From Pocillopora verrucosa (Eukaryota > Cnidaria > Anthozoa > Scleractinia > Pocilloporidae), in the NCBI RefSeq assembly GCF_036669915.1, contig NC_089325.1, forward strand, positions 12,666,735-12,730,734: 64,000 nt of DNA, in the 5' to 3' direction. Of the stretch, positions 12,697 through 22,560 are shown piece by piece. Both the position numbers and the translations under genes were made by a program. Below the pieces are notes generated by a model, which saw only the letters and a list, made by a program, of their open reading frames with translations, searched no databases and was not told the origin of the DNA. Position 1 is the first letter of the stretch. Every line of letters starts with the position of its first letter.

Positions 12697-12769
12697 GGTC
12701 TGTTAGCTCAATCGGCAGAGCGTGGTGCTGATAACGCCAAGGTCGTGAGTTCGACCCTCGCACGGACCA
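12697..12769 (+). tRNA. tRNA-Ile (anticodon GAU)
   Basis: The cloverleaf is complete: acceptor GGTCTGT/ACGGACC, D stem GCTC/GAGC with an 8-base loop, anticodon stem TGGTG/CGCCA around loop CTGATAA (anticodon GAT), T stem GTGAG/CTCGC with loop TTCGACC, discriminator A. A T7 run 13 bases downstream can terminate Pol III. The body matches animal tRNA-Ile, whose anticodon is normally AAT (read as IAU). GAT is therefore unusual. It lies on the opposite strand to the flanking tRNA-Ala genes. Confidence 0.9.
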
Positions 12770-13502
12770 ACATTTGTTTATTTTTTTAAATGGGTATCAA
12801 TATAACCATTATCATCCTTGCTTGATTTAACCAAAAATCGCGGACTTTTCACAAGTCCGCATAGCTTGGTGTAAACACGAGGAGGATTAGAAACATTTGA
12901 GAAAGTTATGCAAGCTCGACACTTAATTGATGGAGAAATGTAACTACGGGTCTTTTGCAAAGGAAATCTCAAAACTAGTGTGCAAGCAGTCCCTCTTTAC
13001 CCGCGCTTGAGTAACAAGCATTCCTTCGCCTTCAAGTGAGTTTGAGGCCTTAAGCAACACTAGCCTGAACGAGGGGTCTGACAATATTCTTTTAAAAAGC
13101 CAGATCACTTGCAAACCTCTCGCGGGCTTGCCATGCGTAAGGCTGTAGACTAACTCGCAGGCGATGAAGCGTTCGTCTCGTAGGGTTAATAATGATGGCG
13201 TTCTCGCAAGCTATTTCAAAAACTCTTTTCCTTCGGTTCTTTGACTCTAGTGCACATCAAAATTCGTCCAGTTCGTACGATGCACGTTTTAAATGTCTCC
13301 GATCATGACCAGATTTGGTAACGTAAACAAAGTGGATCGCTTTCAAACTTACAAGTTAGGGTTAATGTTGGGTTAGGGGAGGGGTAGGTGGGCAGTTGCC
13401 CAGATGCTGATCCACTTCATCATTACTTTTTGCTATAAAACTTCAATATCACCACTTATAGCATGCGTCTAATGCAAAGTTCGAAATAAATGAAACGGGT
13501 TC

Positions 13503-13550
13503 AGATAACTTGACTAACACAATTGTAAGTTCGACCATCTCACGAACCAA
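13503..13550 (+). pseudogene. tRNA-Ile 3'-half relic
   Basis: GATAAC, then GTAAGTTCGACC and CTCACGAACCA, track the anticodon-to-CCA half of the tRNA-Ile gene 760 bp upstream. The 5' half is unrecognisable and the arms no longer pair well. It is probably a decayed partial duplicate. Confidence 0.45.
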
Positions 13551-13733
13551 TTCTATCAATTCTTCCTTTGAAGGATTCACATGGAATTGGAAACCAGTGC
13601 TCTGGTTCATATCAAAATTATTTATAATTCTCTTTTAACCATTTCAGCGATTTTTTTTTTTATTTTTTGCTTAAAACTTTATTAATCATAGATGGTTTTT
13701 ATTTGCCTAAAATTTTAATCAAGCGAAACATGC

Positions 13734-13806
13734 TGGAGAATCCGGGTATCGATCCCGGTACCTCCCGCATGCGAAGCGGGCGCTCTACCATTTGAGCTAA
13801 TTCCCC
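13734..13806 (-). tRNA. tRNA-Ala (anticodon CGC)
   Basis: This complete 73-nt cloverleaf differs from the Ala-UGC gene only at the first anticodon base (loop TTCGCAT) and one T-loop position. G3:U70, the CCCGC/GCGGG anticodon stem and discriminator A are intact. Downstream on its strand is TTTTAAT, a minimal terminator. With the UGC and AGC genes it completes the set that reads all four GCN codons. Confidence 0.95.
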
Positions 13807-14492
13807 ACATACAGTTATCAAGGGCATGCAAATGAACATATTCGAGAAAAACAAAGGAAGATGTTTTCGTGTGTCTTGTTGCAAGCAAATGACAAAGCAA
13901 ATAATCTGTTTGTCCATGAGGAATCGAGCCTCCGAACTGTGGTTTTCTACCATTGTGCTGTGATAACCCTTTCGTGGGCAAAGAATTACCAATATTATAT
14001 GTGACACGTGTCCACGTGCTGCTTGGATCAACAGCGTAGAATGATGCGTCATGTTTATCGCAACTTGGCTTAAAATACTATTTTGCAGGCAAGTTTGAGA
14101 GTTGAGGTAGAGGATAGAAAACGAACAGAGTCGCAAGGTGTTAGAGTTAAATTTGCAGCCTTGAGAGGGTCATTGAGACATTTTACGATCACCTCTCTTC
14201 ATGTTGTGTAGTTTAAAAAGCAAGAAAATCCTGAAAGCGTCAAAAATAAAACGGAAACACGGACGCAATGAAAAAATTATAATAATAACTACACAACTTC
14301 GTTGAATGAAGAAGTTGAACAACCAGTTTAGACCTTGATTCATCTGGTGGTCCTTTTTCAAAAACTTACGTGGTGTATTTCGAGGCTCAGTTTTCGTCTA
14401 GAGTGTTCAGTTTTAATTTCAAATGCAGAATGTAGGTAGAGTAAAATGGTAATTTAAATTAGTTATATATTATGCTTTGACATCATGAGACT

Positions 14493-14569
14493 TGGAGAAT
14501 CTGGGAATCGATCCTGGTACCTGATACCTTTTGCGTGCAGGCACACTATTATTGTAGCTTATTGACCCC
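14493..14569 (-). pseudogene. tRNA-Ala pseudogene
   Basis: The 3' half (acceptor ATTCTCCA and most of the T arm) is still recognisable. The anticodon arm and D arm are scrambled, with extra bases, and no alanine anticodon loop can be drawn. It lies on the same strand as the three intact tRNA-Ala genes, so it is a fourth, dead member of the cluster. Confidence 0.8.
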
Positions 14570-14594
14570 CACGGGGGGTTAATTGAACAAACTT

Positions 14595-14765
14595 AAGAAT
14601 ACTACCCTTTAGTTCCCATGAGTGACCAAGACAGAATTTCTCCTTACAATTTCAATACAACTCCATGCAGACAAGTGATAAGAATAAAGAAAAATATCAA
14701 TTTGGGGATTATTAGTTGATCCCGTTCAAAATTCTCCAAACTTATATCATACGAATTGTAACCAA
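14595..14765 (+). repeat. Interspersed repeat, family B copy 2
   Basis: The copy begins CCTTTAGTTCCCATGAGTGACCAAGAC and contains the family blocks for ACAAGTGATAAGAATAAAG and GGGGATTATTAGTTGATCC. The 3' end is degraded. Confidence 0.75.
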
Positions 14766-15669
14766 CTAATTGTAATTAACATCAGGCAGTCCAGCGTAAA
14801 CCGCCCCGAACATAGAACAGTAACGTATGAGTACTGAGCTTACGAGAACTCAGTGTAAAAGCAAAAGGCAGTCTATGAGTAAATGTGCCCACTACTGTAC
14901 AGTTATAGAGCATTGCATTTAGAAAGCAATGTTGCATGAAATGCAGAGGGGTTAATGAACAGCTCTCGTTGATGCCAAAATTTTGACAAAAGGAGGATTT
15001 AGTAAGAACAGATTTAGTACACTGATCGCATGACAGGACCGGTGAAAGGGCAGGGAATTCACGCAAATACAGCGGGTATTCAAACTAAACGCTCTGGATA
15101 CCTGGCGCAATGGATGTGTCTACTCCCTCGTTCGAAAAGTTCGAGCTTTTCTCTTGTCTCTCTTGTCTTGTCTTTTTCCTTTTTTCCCTTTTTTTCCCTT
15201 TCAATTTACATTCTAATAAAAGCTATGTCTGGTTGCAAAATCGTACCACGGCATGGTGAAAAAGAGATTTCAAATGTACTTAGAAACGTTGCTAACTTCC
15301 ACTGGCAGTGAAAAACGCACATCTGAGCACACTTGACGACGTGGCTTTACGTTGAAATCGATAACAAGTCGTAATCCAAAGGTGAGATCTGAACAAAAAT
15401 CGTACTAAGCCCGACAAAAACAAAAATGAATCCGAAGAAACCCGACGAGATTTGTTTAACGAGCATCAGAGTCGGAACTGAACCAGATTACACAAATCGA
15501 GACGAGTCATAAAAGGCGTTACGAGTGTCTCTCGATAGTCCTCCATTTTGGTAATAGTGTGGAGTTTTTAATTTGGGAGAAGATTTACGGACTTACGCAA
15601 CACCGTAACATAATGCCTACGGTCTTCCTAGAAGGAAGGCACATTAGGCACAACAAGCATATCGAGTTT

Positions 15670-15800
15670 AGCGCGGGAAAATACCTGTGAACGAGGAGAA
15701 CCTCGGTTTACTGTTACATGTTATTGGTCGAGAGGATGACTTGAGTTTTCTGGACCAATCAAAGAGCATGGAGCACAAAATCAACGTAATCCTGGATAGC
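15670..15800 (+). repeat. Interspersed repeat, family F copy 1
   Basis: It shares the blocks AGCGCGGGAAAA, TTGGT(C/T)GAGAG, TTTTCT(G/A)GACCAATC and AGAG with 47190-47335. ATTGGT and ACCAAT form a short inner inverted pair. It is non-coding and probably a non-autonomous element. Confidence 0.6.
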
Positions 15801-15819
15801 GTAGGAGTTCATTATAGAT

Positions 15820-15932
15820 CAATCTCAAGCCCAAAGTCATTTCTTCTCCTTGTCAGCGGTATGGTCGCTAAGTAATTTCTTGCCGACTAAACCGCTGACA
15901 AGGGTCTGAAATGACCTTGGGCTTGAGACTGG
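15820..15932. repeat. Inverted-repeat element with interrupted arms
   Basis: The outer arms (CTCAAGCCCAAAGTCATTTC against its reverse complement near 15908-15930) pair with one mismatch. After a small internal loop, the inner arms CCTTGTCAGCGGT / ACCGCTGACAAGG pair perfectly. The element is about 113 bp with a loop of roughly 20 bases. Confidence 0.75.
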
Positions 15933-18485
15933 TTAGAAACTTGCTCCAGACGATTTCTTGCTCCAGAAGATTTCCTATTACTACCCTCTCGGTTACAGAC
16001 TTAGCCTCCGGTCCCGTTCGACAAAGCCATTCTAACGTCACTAATCTAATAAAAGTCTTTACGAATCTTCGAAGATAAGCCTCGGATTATCCCAGATCTG
16101 TAAATTGAAAATATTGAACAAAGTCAACTTGGGATGTCTTTCGTTGAAAAATAATTTTTCGTGTCTAAAATCTTATCAGGATTGTTCGTTTTTTTTTCTT
16201 CCTTGTTGTAATCAAGATTTCCGGGTGGTGTGTCTGTCACAAAGTGTAATTAACTGCAAAGGACACTGATGAATTTGTCATGCAAGGAGAGAAAATGACC
16301 TTCACATTGCCACGATGACAATATTGTTTGAGTTTTTATTAATATAAAACCCTGCTGTAATTCACAGATAGCCAAATTAATTTGCAGACGATTGAATGCC
16401 TTTAACAGTTTGCCATGAAATAATCGAAAAAGATATTAGATTTAATCACAGCATGATAACTTATGATTTCCAAGATCAAAATCAAAATTTCTCAGTTACC
16501 AAGACGAGATATATTGAATTGCAAATGCATGCCAGGGAGACGTTTACATTAGATATAAGTTGTGTTTCCACCTTTACAGAAAGAAATAAGCACCTGAGGG
16601 TTGTGAAACAACTGTAAATTTTCGTGTAACCAATAGCATTAGGGCGGCCTGCAGGAATATTCGAAGGTCAATGTCTTCATCTCTAGAAATAGCTGACTAC
16701 AGAACCTACAAGACACCTGATTTGAAGGATAGTTGTTATAAAGTGCATGTTACGAAAAGACACTGGAAGGGTGGGATTTTTTTGTTTCGAAGACAGTTTA
16801 ATCGAGGGATTTCAGATGGTTTTAATTTCAAATTAAAACTGATCCATTCAAAGAGAACTGTGCAAACAGAGGCTGCGAAATTGCCTTGGCTCGACCGGCC
16901 TGAATATTGCAGCTTGACGTTGAAACGTTTCTTTTTATTTCACTGCATATTATTTATTGAAAAATAAGTTATATTGCGGTGGTCGTAAAATTGTTCCGAG
17001 TCTGACTTAAGCTTAACGAATTAATTACAGCAATCACCATTTAGAGCATTTAAACTGAAAAAACAATTTGTAGTATGTTTACACTAACGTACCGACTAAT
17101 GAAAGAATTGAGAGAGTGTTTTCAAACTAGCTAAGCAGATGTGCTTAAGTTATACAATGGCGGGCGCGTGATCAGTAAACATTATCAACTGGATTAAGAG
17201 AAAAAGTTCTGGAGCTCGCTATTTGAATCTGGAAGACAAAACACTCCAGGCTTAGGGGAATATTTCTACGGTAAGACATAAATATTTGGCTTTTAAAGCC
17301 CCTTGTGGATTTGTAGTTAGTTTTTCGCTGCAATAAGTCTAATTAAAATTTTTAATTTTAGTCTTCAATTTACCGGCTTTCAATATGCTGACAACATTAA
17401 TTAAACTTTCCTGTAAACCATGTTGAATTCTGCAGATACATTTTGACTGAAAGACTTCTTCGGGGATTTATCAAATTATTTTTTTGGGAAATTTAGTTTT
17501 AATGACTGAAACAAGTCTAATTTTTTCTAGGGAAAATATGAGCATGTTTGAATAAAGGTAACGAGGTAGTTATTCAGTTTTGACATAGCGAAATAGTTAT
17601 TTTGACAACAAGAAACATGTTTCGTTACACATTCAAAAACACCCTGGGCACGTTCCTTGCATTCAAAACAAATGATCAGGTACAAAAATTCTGCAATTTT
17701 ACTTTTGAACAGCAAATGCCTCGCACGCAAACGAACACGCATTGGAGGAGTAACAATAATGATTAACTCGCCGCATTTTTCGCCCTTCAAAAAAACCTTT
17801 AATCACGAAAAACTGTTGTGAACACAAAGACAGCATTAATATTTGATAACCAATCATCGCAATGGAACTATACAGATGATCAAAAACAAGAAACTTATCG
17901 GTGATGTTGGGCGAGAGTTATCTAGATTCCAATTCGTAAAAGGAAATAAATTTCTTAAGTCTATCACAGAAGATTAAATTTCGCAAGATAGCGAATGAAA
18001 ATGCTAAGAACTTTTTTCAATTACTTCAATTTTTTTCTTATTGAAAATAAACACATGATTTATATTCAAATATGTGTTCACTGAATAGTTTTTCACTTAG
18101 TTTAGCCGACTCATTTTACACAAGAAGTAGCTCTTAATAGAACATACTATCATAGCTGATAAAACTCACCGCCTGAGCTGTGTACAACTATGAATAATGA
18201 TACCATATTTTTGCGCCCCCAGACTTACCACAGAGGCGAAAACAAAAATAAAATATGGATGAGGTGGGTGTTACGGTCAAATCAAAACTGAAGAAAATTC
18301 TGCGGGATAAACATTACGTGCATTTACGGCTTTGAGCGGTCTGCAACGAATGCGCAAGTCAGTGGATAGTCGTCTCAAGAAAAGGAGATACTAGAGAGAT
18401 TTAAGAAACGCGAGCTGGCCTCGCAAATTAGCATTTGGGACGGTAACTGAAGTGATAACTCGAACTATATTGCTTGAAAGGTATC

Positions 18486-19814
18486 ATGGACACGGCAGAA
18501 AATGGCACAAAGATGGACAAAAGTTCGCCCGCGCTGTCGCCAACTTCAAGTATATTTTTAGCCCTTGTGCTGGTTTTTACAGCTGTTGTGAACATCATTT
18601 CAAATGCGTTAGTGCTAGTAATTTTAGCGCGAAACAACCGCCTTCGTACATGTACAAACGTTTTCATCGCTAATTTGAGTGTGGCGGATTTATTAGCAGG
18701 TATGATTTTACTACCTGCAGCTGCTGAATCGCTTTTTTCGCGAGATGACCAGCAAATGGCAGACGTGAGCTACACTCTAGTGTGCGAATTCTACGGGTTT
18801 TTAAATTCGCTTTATGGAATCAGCTCCTCATTAACGGTTGCCGTAATAGCATTGGATCGCTATCACAGTATATTAAACTGCCTACAATACGAAACAATCG
18901 TTACACAACGGAGAACAGTGTTGCTAATAGTTTGGATTTGGCTACAGGCAATTTTTGTCTCGTTCTGTCCCCTTGTGGGCTGGGGGACGTTTTCGCTTAA
19001 CCCTAGTCAACGTTGTTCTTCGCATTCTCCCGACAAACACGGATTTATTTACTTCAAAACAGCTACCTGCGTGATTCTCCCCTATGCGGTCACAGTTTTC
19101 TGTTACATTAGGATTCACGTTGTGGCACGAAGGCACGCTCGAACTATCGTAAACATTCAAATTCGTGATGCGCGAAATAGACTCAAAAGCGGTGGCGTCA
19201 ACGCGAATCTTTCAGCTTCGAAGAAAACGATCATGGTTTATGTTGTCCTTGGTGTATACACGGTCTGTTGGATGCCATATTACACTGGACAACTCTTAGT
19301 AACTGCATTCCCTTCGGTAAAACTTCCTGGGAAATTTTTATTAACTGCAGCTGCGTTATCGCTCGTCAATTCGGCATGTAACCCCATTATGTATGCATTA
19401 ATTACGAGCCAGTTCCGAAATGGACTAAAACGCGTTTATCGCCAGATTCGACGCCGCATTTTTTCCGGCGACGCGCGGCAGGTTAATCCGAATGGACCGC
19501 GCGGCGATTCTCGAAGTTCATGGACCTTTACAAGATCTAGTGCAAAAAGATTTTTCGCTACAAGCCACGAGGCAACAAGGCCAAAACTTGTTATCACAGA
19601 CATGAATCCAGTTTGTGCGGTCATTCGAGAGGAAAGTTCTATGAACACAAAACCACCCTCGCCGCCCGAAGAAGCGCGGGAGACTGGAACCTTCCTCTCT
19701 GTCTATCCACTGACGTTACAGGTACCAACAGAACACAGGCATTCAACAAAGAAAAATCCTGAGAAAAGTCCCAGGGAGTTGAAAGTTAAGAAAAATGGAT
19801 GGATAGGGAAGTAA
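18486..19814 (+). CDS. Class A (rhodopsin-like) G protein-coupled receptor, intronless, 442 aa
   Basis: The first in-frame ATG is 18486; the frame opens 12 bases earlier at a TTG, which I do not take as the start. Seven hydrophobic segments are visible. Class A landmarks are an N-glycosylation site NGT at 6-8, SN40 in TM1, LSVAD68 in TM2, Cys100 at the top of TM3 with Cys177 in the second extracellular loop, D124-R-Y126 at the end of TM3, C261-W-M-P264 in TM6, and N299-P-I-M-Y303 in TM7. A roughly 130-residue Ser/Arg/Pro-rich cytoplasmic tail follows. The TM3-TM4 region (ALDRYHSI, WIWLQ, GWGTFS) recalls amine-like and orphan GPR21/52/161-type receptors. The ligand cannot be told from sequence. 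Single-exon receptors of this kind are typical of cnidarian expansions. Confidence 0.95.
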   Translation: MDTAENGTKMDKSSPALSPTSSIFLALVLVFTAVVNIISNALVLVILARNNRLRTCTNVFIANLSVADLLAGMILLPAAAESLFSRDDQQMADVSYTLVCEFYGFLNSLYGISSSLTVAVIALDRYHSILNCLQYETIVTQRRTVLLIVWIWLQAIFVSFCPLVGWGTFSLNPSQRCSSHSPDKHGFIYFKTATCVILPYAVTVFCYIRIHVVARRHARTIVNIQIRDARNRLKSGGVNANLSASKKTIMVYVVLGVYTVCWMPYYTGQLLVTAFPSVKLPGKFLLTAAALSLVNSACNPIMYALITSQFRNGLKRVYRQIRRRIFSGDARQVNPNGPRGDSRSSWTFTRSSAKRFFATSHEATRPKLVITDMNPVCAVIREESSMNTKPPSPPEEARETGTFLSVYPLTLQVPTEHRHSTKKNPEKSPRELKVKKNGWIGK

Positions 19815-22065
19815 TACTTGGAAACATTTTGCTTTTCTTCTAACGCTCGGCGGATTAATTACTTTTTGCGTGAGTGGTGACCTTAAAATAAAGTGGTTAA
19901 TACTGAGCAGGTTTTGTTTGGTGTCTCTCCACAGATGGCCCGATAAATGAATAATCATTATCTATCAGATGTAGGGATAAAATTTTCACGCAAGATTCTA
20001 CGATAAAAAAATCGAACTGATTATTTCTCCTGCACGAATTTACGCTCCAGAACAATCAAAAACCTACTAAGTGTAATGATACTTTTTTTTTCCATTTTGC
20101 GCTTACTTGAGAGAGCCCATAGGTTTATAGTAAATCCATTATTTTTGCTTGTAGTTTATTTTCAATCGTGACAAATAATCCCATATTGAAACTGACTACT
20201 CTTAGTGTTTTTTTAGAAGGATAATACTCCCAAAAATAAGATGTAAAAATGAGCGAAAGAACCTGTAATTGTTAATTTCGGACGTTGTTTCCCTTTGAGT
20301 CATTTCAATATATTTAGTGATGACGTCTTTTGGTCTCTTCAATGAGTAAATTTTGGTTTAGGCTCGATTTCGCGGGAGAAATTTTATCCTTGAAAACATC
20401 AGAGTTCCTCTCAGTTAATGGCAAGAGATAACAACAACCAAAAAAAAAAGATCATAGTAATAACCCGAAAAAGGTAAATGCTTCTCGATTTGCGTCCATT
20501 CGGTTAATTTTTCGGGCTAAAAGGTTTGTGGATTCTATCTTGTGTTTGTTTTAATCGATGGCTCAGAGATGTCGGTGTCTTTTAGTCCTTTTGAATTTGG
20601 CCACTTTACAACTTTGGAATTGAAATTTCGAACAAAGTGAACTCTGCATTTTTACAAAACAAGCTAAATTACGCACACTCGTTGATTGCGTTGACGTCAA
20701 CTGTGATCTTTTACTTCCTAACACAGACCCACGGCAACGTACAACGTGGAATCATAATAGTTAAACTGACTTGACGAACTTTACAGTTAGGACAATATCG
20801 GAATGGAACTCCATAGAGCCAAGCATATGTCAGAAAGCATCAGTTGCAAGTTTCAAGCTCAGTCTATACGATGAATTTTTATTTAACCAGAAAGCTTACT
20901 AACGACTTCAAATATGAATTGGAATTGTCTTTTTAATGCAGGATAAGTTTTTTTATTTTTCATCGTTGATAGGATATTTATCTTTAAGCCTTGTGGTGTA
21001 TTTTTATCATGCCGTTTTTTTTAAGTATTTTCTCAGTATAATGAGGGCCAAGAGTTCATCAGAGTTTTTACTTCTCTCAAATGTACCCCTGTTTAAAACA
21101 TAATCTTTACTTACTTACTTTACAGTTCCTTTCCTCGTCTTACCGTCGTTTGAGGCCCATTCGATAACTTCACATATATGGTGTGAGTCGGAACAGACCA
21201 GGTCTTCTTCCCCAATTCCTATCACTTCGTTCGCCCACCGCTTTCTAAAATCATGTTTCAAAACACAAAAAATCCCCAAGGGAGAGTACAGGCAACTAGG
21301 TATAAGGAAGAGGCGGACCCCTAGTCACTGCGAAGGGTTTCCGAGACTTCTCACTGCAAACATACGAACCGAATTCAATTCATGCGACTAGTCAAGAGAA
21401 ATCTATCGCTGATAATAAAAGATTTTCAAAACTGCTCTATGCCACTTGCAACAAATTCAAGCCGCAATGTTAACCAGCGAATAAAAAAAAAATGATTTTA
21501 GGACACCACAGAATTCGGGGCCGGGGAACGATGCACACGAAGAGAAGGTGCCTCACTCCAAGAGTTCAGTGCGGCGTTCTAACATGAACTTCTTTTCCGC
21601 TGATTTTTCCTTGACTCGCGCGACAGACTCCGCCAAAAAGCAGGGATTGCTCGTAGTATGGTTGACTTGCGTAAGTTCTCTGAAGCACAAAACAATGAGT
21701 CTACAAGCCCATAGCCCATGTAATCAAAAATTCAAATACAATCATATATATATATATATATATATATCTTTATTTAGTACCCGTCGTAACCGATCGTAAC
21801 TTCGCTTGGGAATAGCAGGTGTATGATATCGACGTCCCAGTTATACTTAAGTTTACAACACGCGGAGAGAATATATTTGAAGCAGCCAATATTTTTGAAT
21901 AATCAATACAAACAAAAAGGACGAGACAATGATGGGTTCCCTGTGTTTGTGGAAAAATGCAATCTCATAGCCTATAAAAACAGCAGACGTTAAACTGTTT
22001 ACCCAACAAAATTAATTCACTGTTTTCTCGTTCGATCCATAGAACACAGATCCTTTAGGATACAC
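19815..22065. other. Intergenic spacer, GPCR to NAT pseudogene
   Basis: No gene was recognised. An (AT)n tract is at 21744-21768. A palindromic CRE-like TTGACGTCAA lies near 20691, isolated from any gene start. Confidence 0.5.
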
Positions 22066-22560
22066 TTATGATTCTTTTTTACTACCAAATGTACTTTCCA
22101 GTTCTTTAACTATTTCCTCCTCTCCATGCAAAAGTTTTCGGGTTTTATTGACAGCGTTGTCCTCTAAGAAAGTCGATATCACCGTACCAGAGTGCTTCCT
22201 GAAAGAATTACTTTCCCCCCAAGACTTTGACATGGTATAAAGGCGATCATGAGTAAAAATTGAACCCAGATCTACCTGATGGAAGAGCAGAAATTCGTGA
22301 AAATCTTCAATGGCATGGGGGCATTCATTCGGGGCTATAGACACTGGTGAACTCTGCTCTCGGGCGTATTTCAGTGCCGAATCCGTCAATGATGGCTTGT
22401 GATGTCGAGTCCTCTGTGACAATGGTTTTAACCATTTGTTCAAAGATGTACTGGTCTCCAATTCCGCGTATTCGACCAATTCTACTTTGATGCACCTGAT
22501 TATCTTCCAAGCCGCTTATCTGTAGAATGCTAACATTCGTGCCCCCAAACCTAACATTGT
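22066..22560 (-). pseudogene. Arylamine N-acetyltransferase pseudogene (C-terminal half)
   Basis: The minus strand retains the NAT second half. VRFGGTNVSILQ corresponds to DVGFGDSFLTPL of the intact gene at 26612. RIRGIGDQYIFEQMVKTIV matches RIRKDGDQYFYEEMKTIV. Later blocks IEDFHEFLLFHQ, FTHDRLYTMSKSWG and EEEIVKELESTFG are all collinear. The two halves sit in different frames (one shift near 22440), and there is an in-frame stop upstream near 22568. The catalytic Cys and His region is absent. It is a dead paralogue, more diverged than the copy at 24949. Confidence 0.88.

Larger units (their letters stand above)
14570..18485. other. Gene-poor spacer between the tRNA cluster and the first GPCR
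   Basis: No protein gene was recognised. The contents are short repeats (family B at 14595, family F at 15670, hairpin element at 15822) and unique AT-rich DNA. The 3' end, directly before 18486, is the presumed GPCR leader and promoter. Short open frames at 16396-16617, 16671-16967 and 17527-17790 have no recognisable motif. Confidence 0.5.

Noticed and set aside
13365-13395. Telomere-like TTAGGG words
   Set aside because: Only two or three imperfect, irregularly spaced copies; not an interstitial telomere array.
18474-18485. Upstream in-frame start for the first GPCR
   Set aside because: The codon at 18474 is TTG; the first ATG in frame is at 18486. The same reasoning was applied to the NAT (26597) and DRAM2 (31838) frames.
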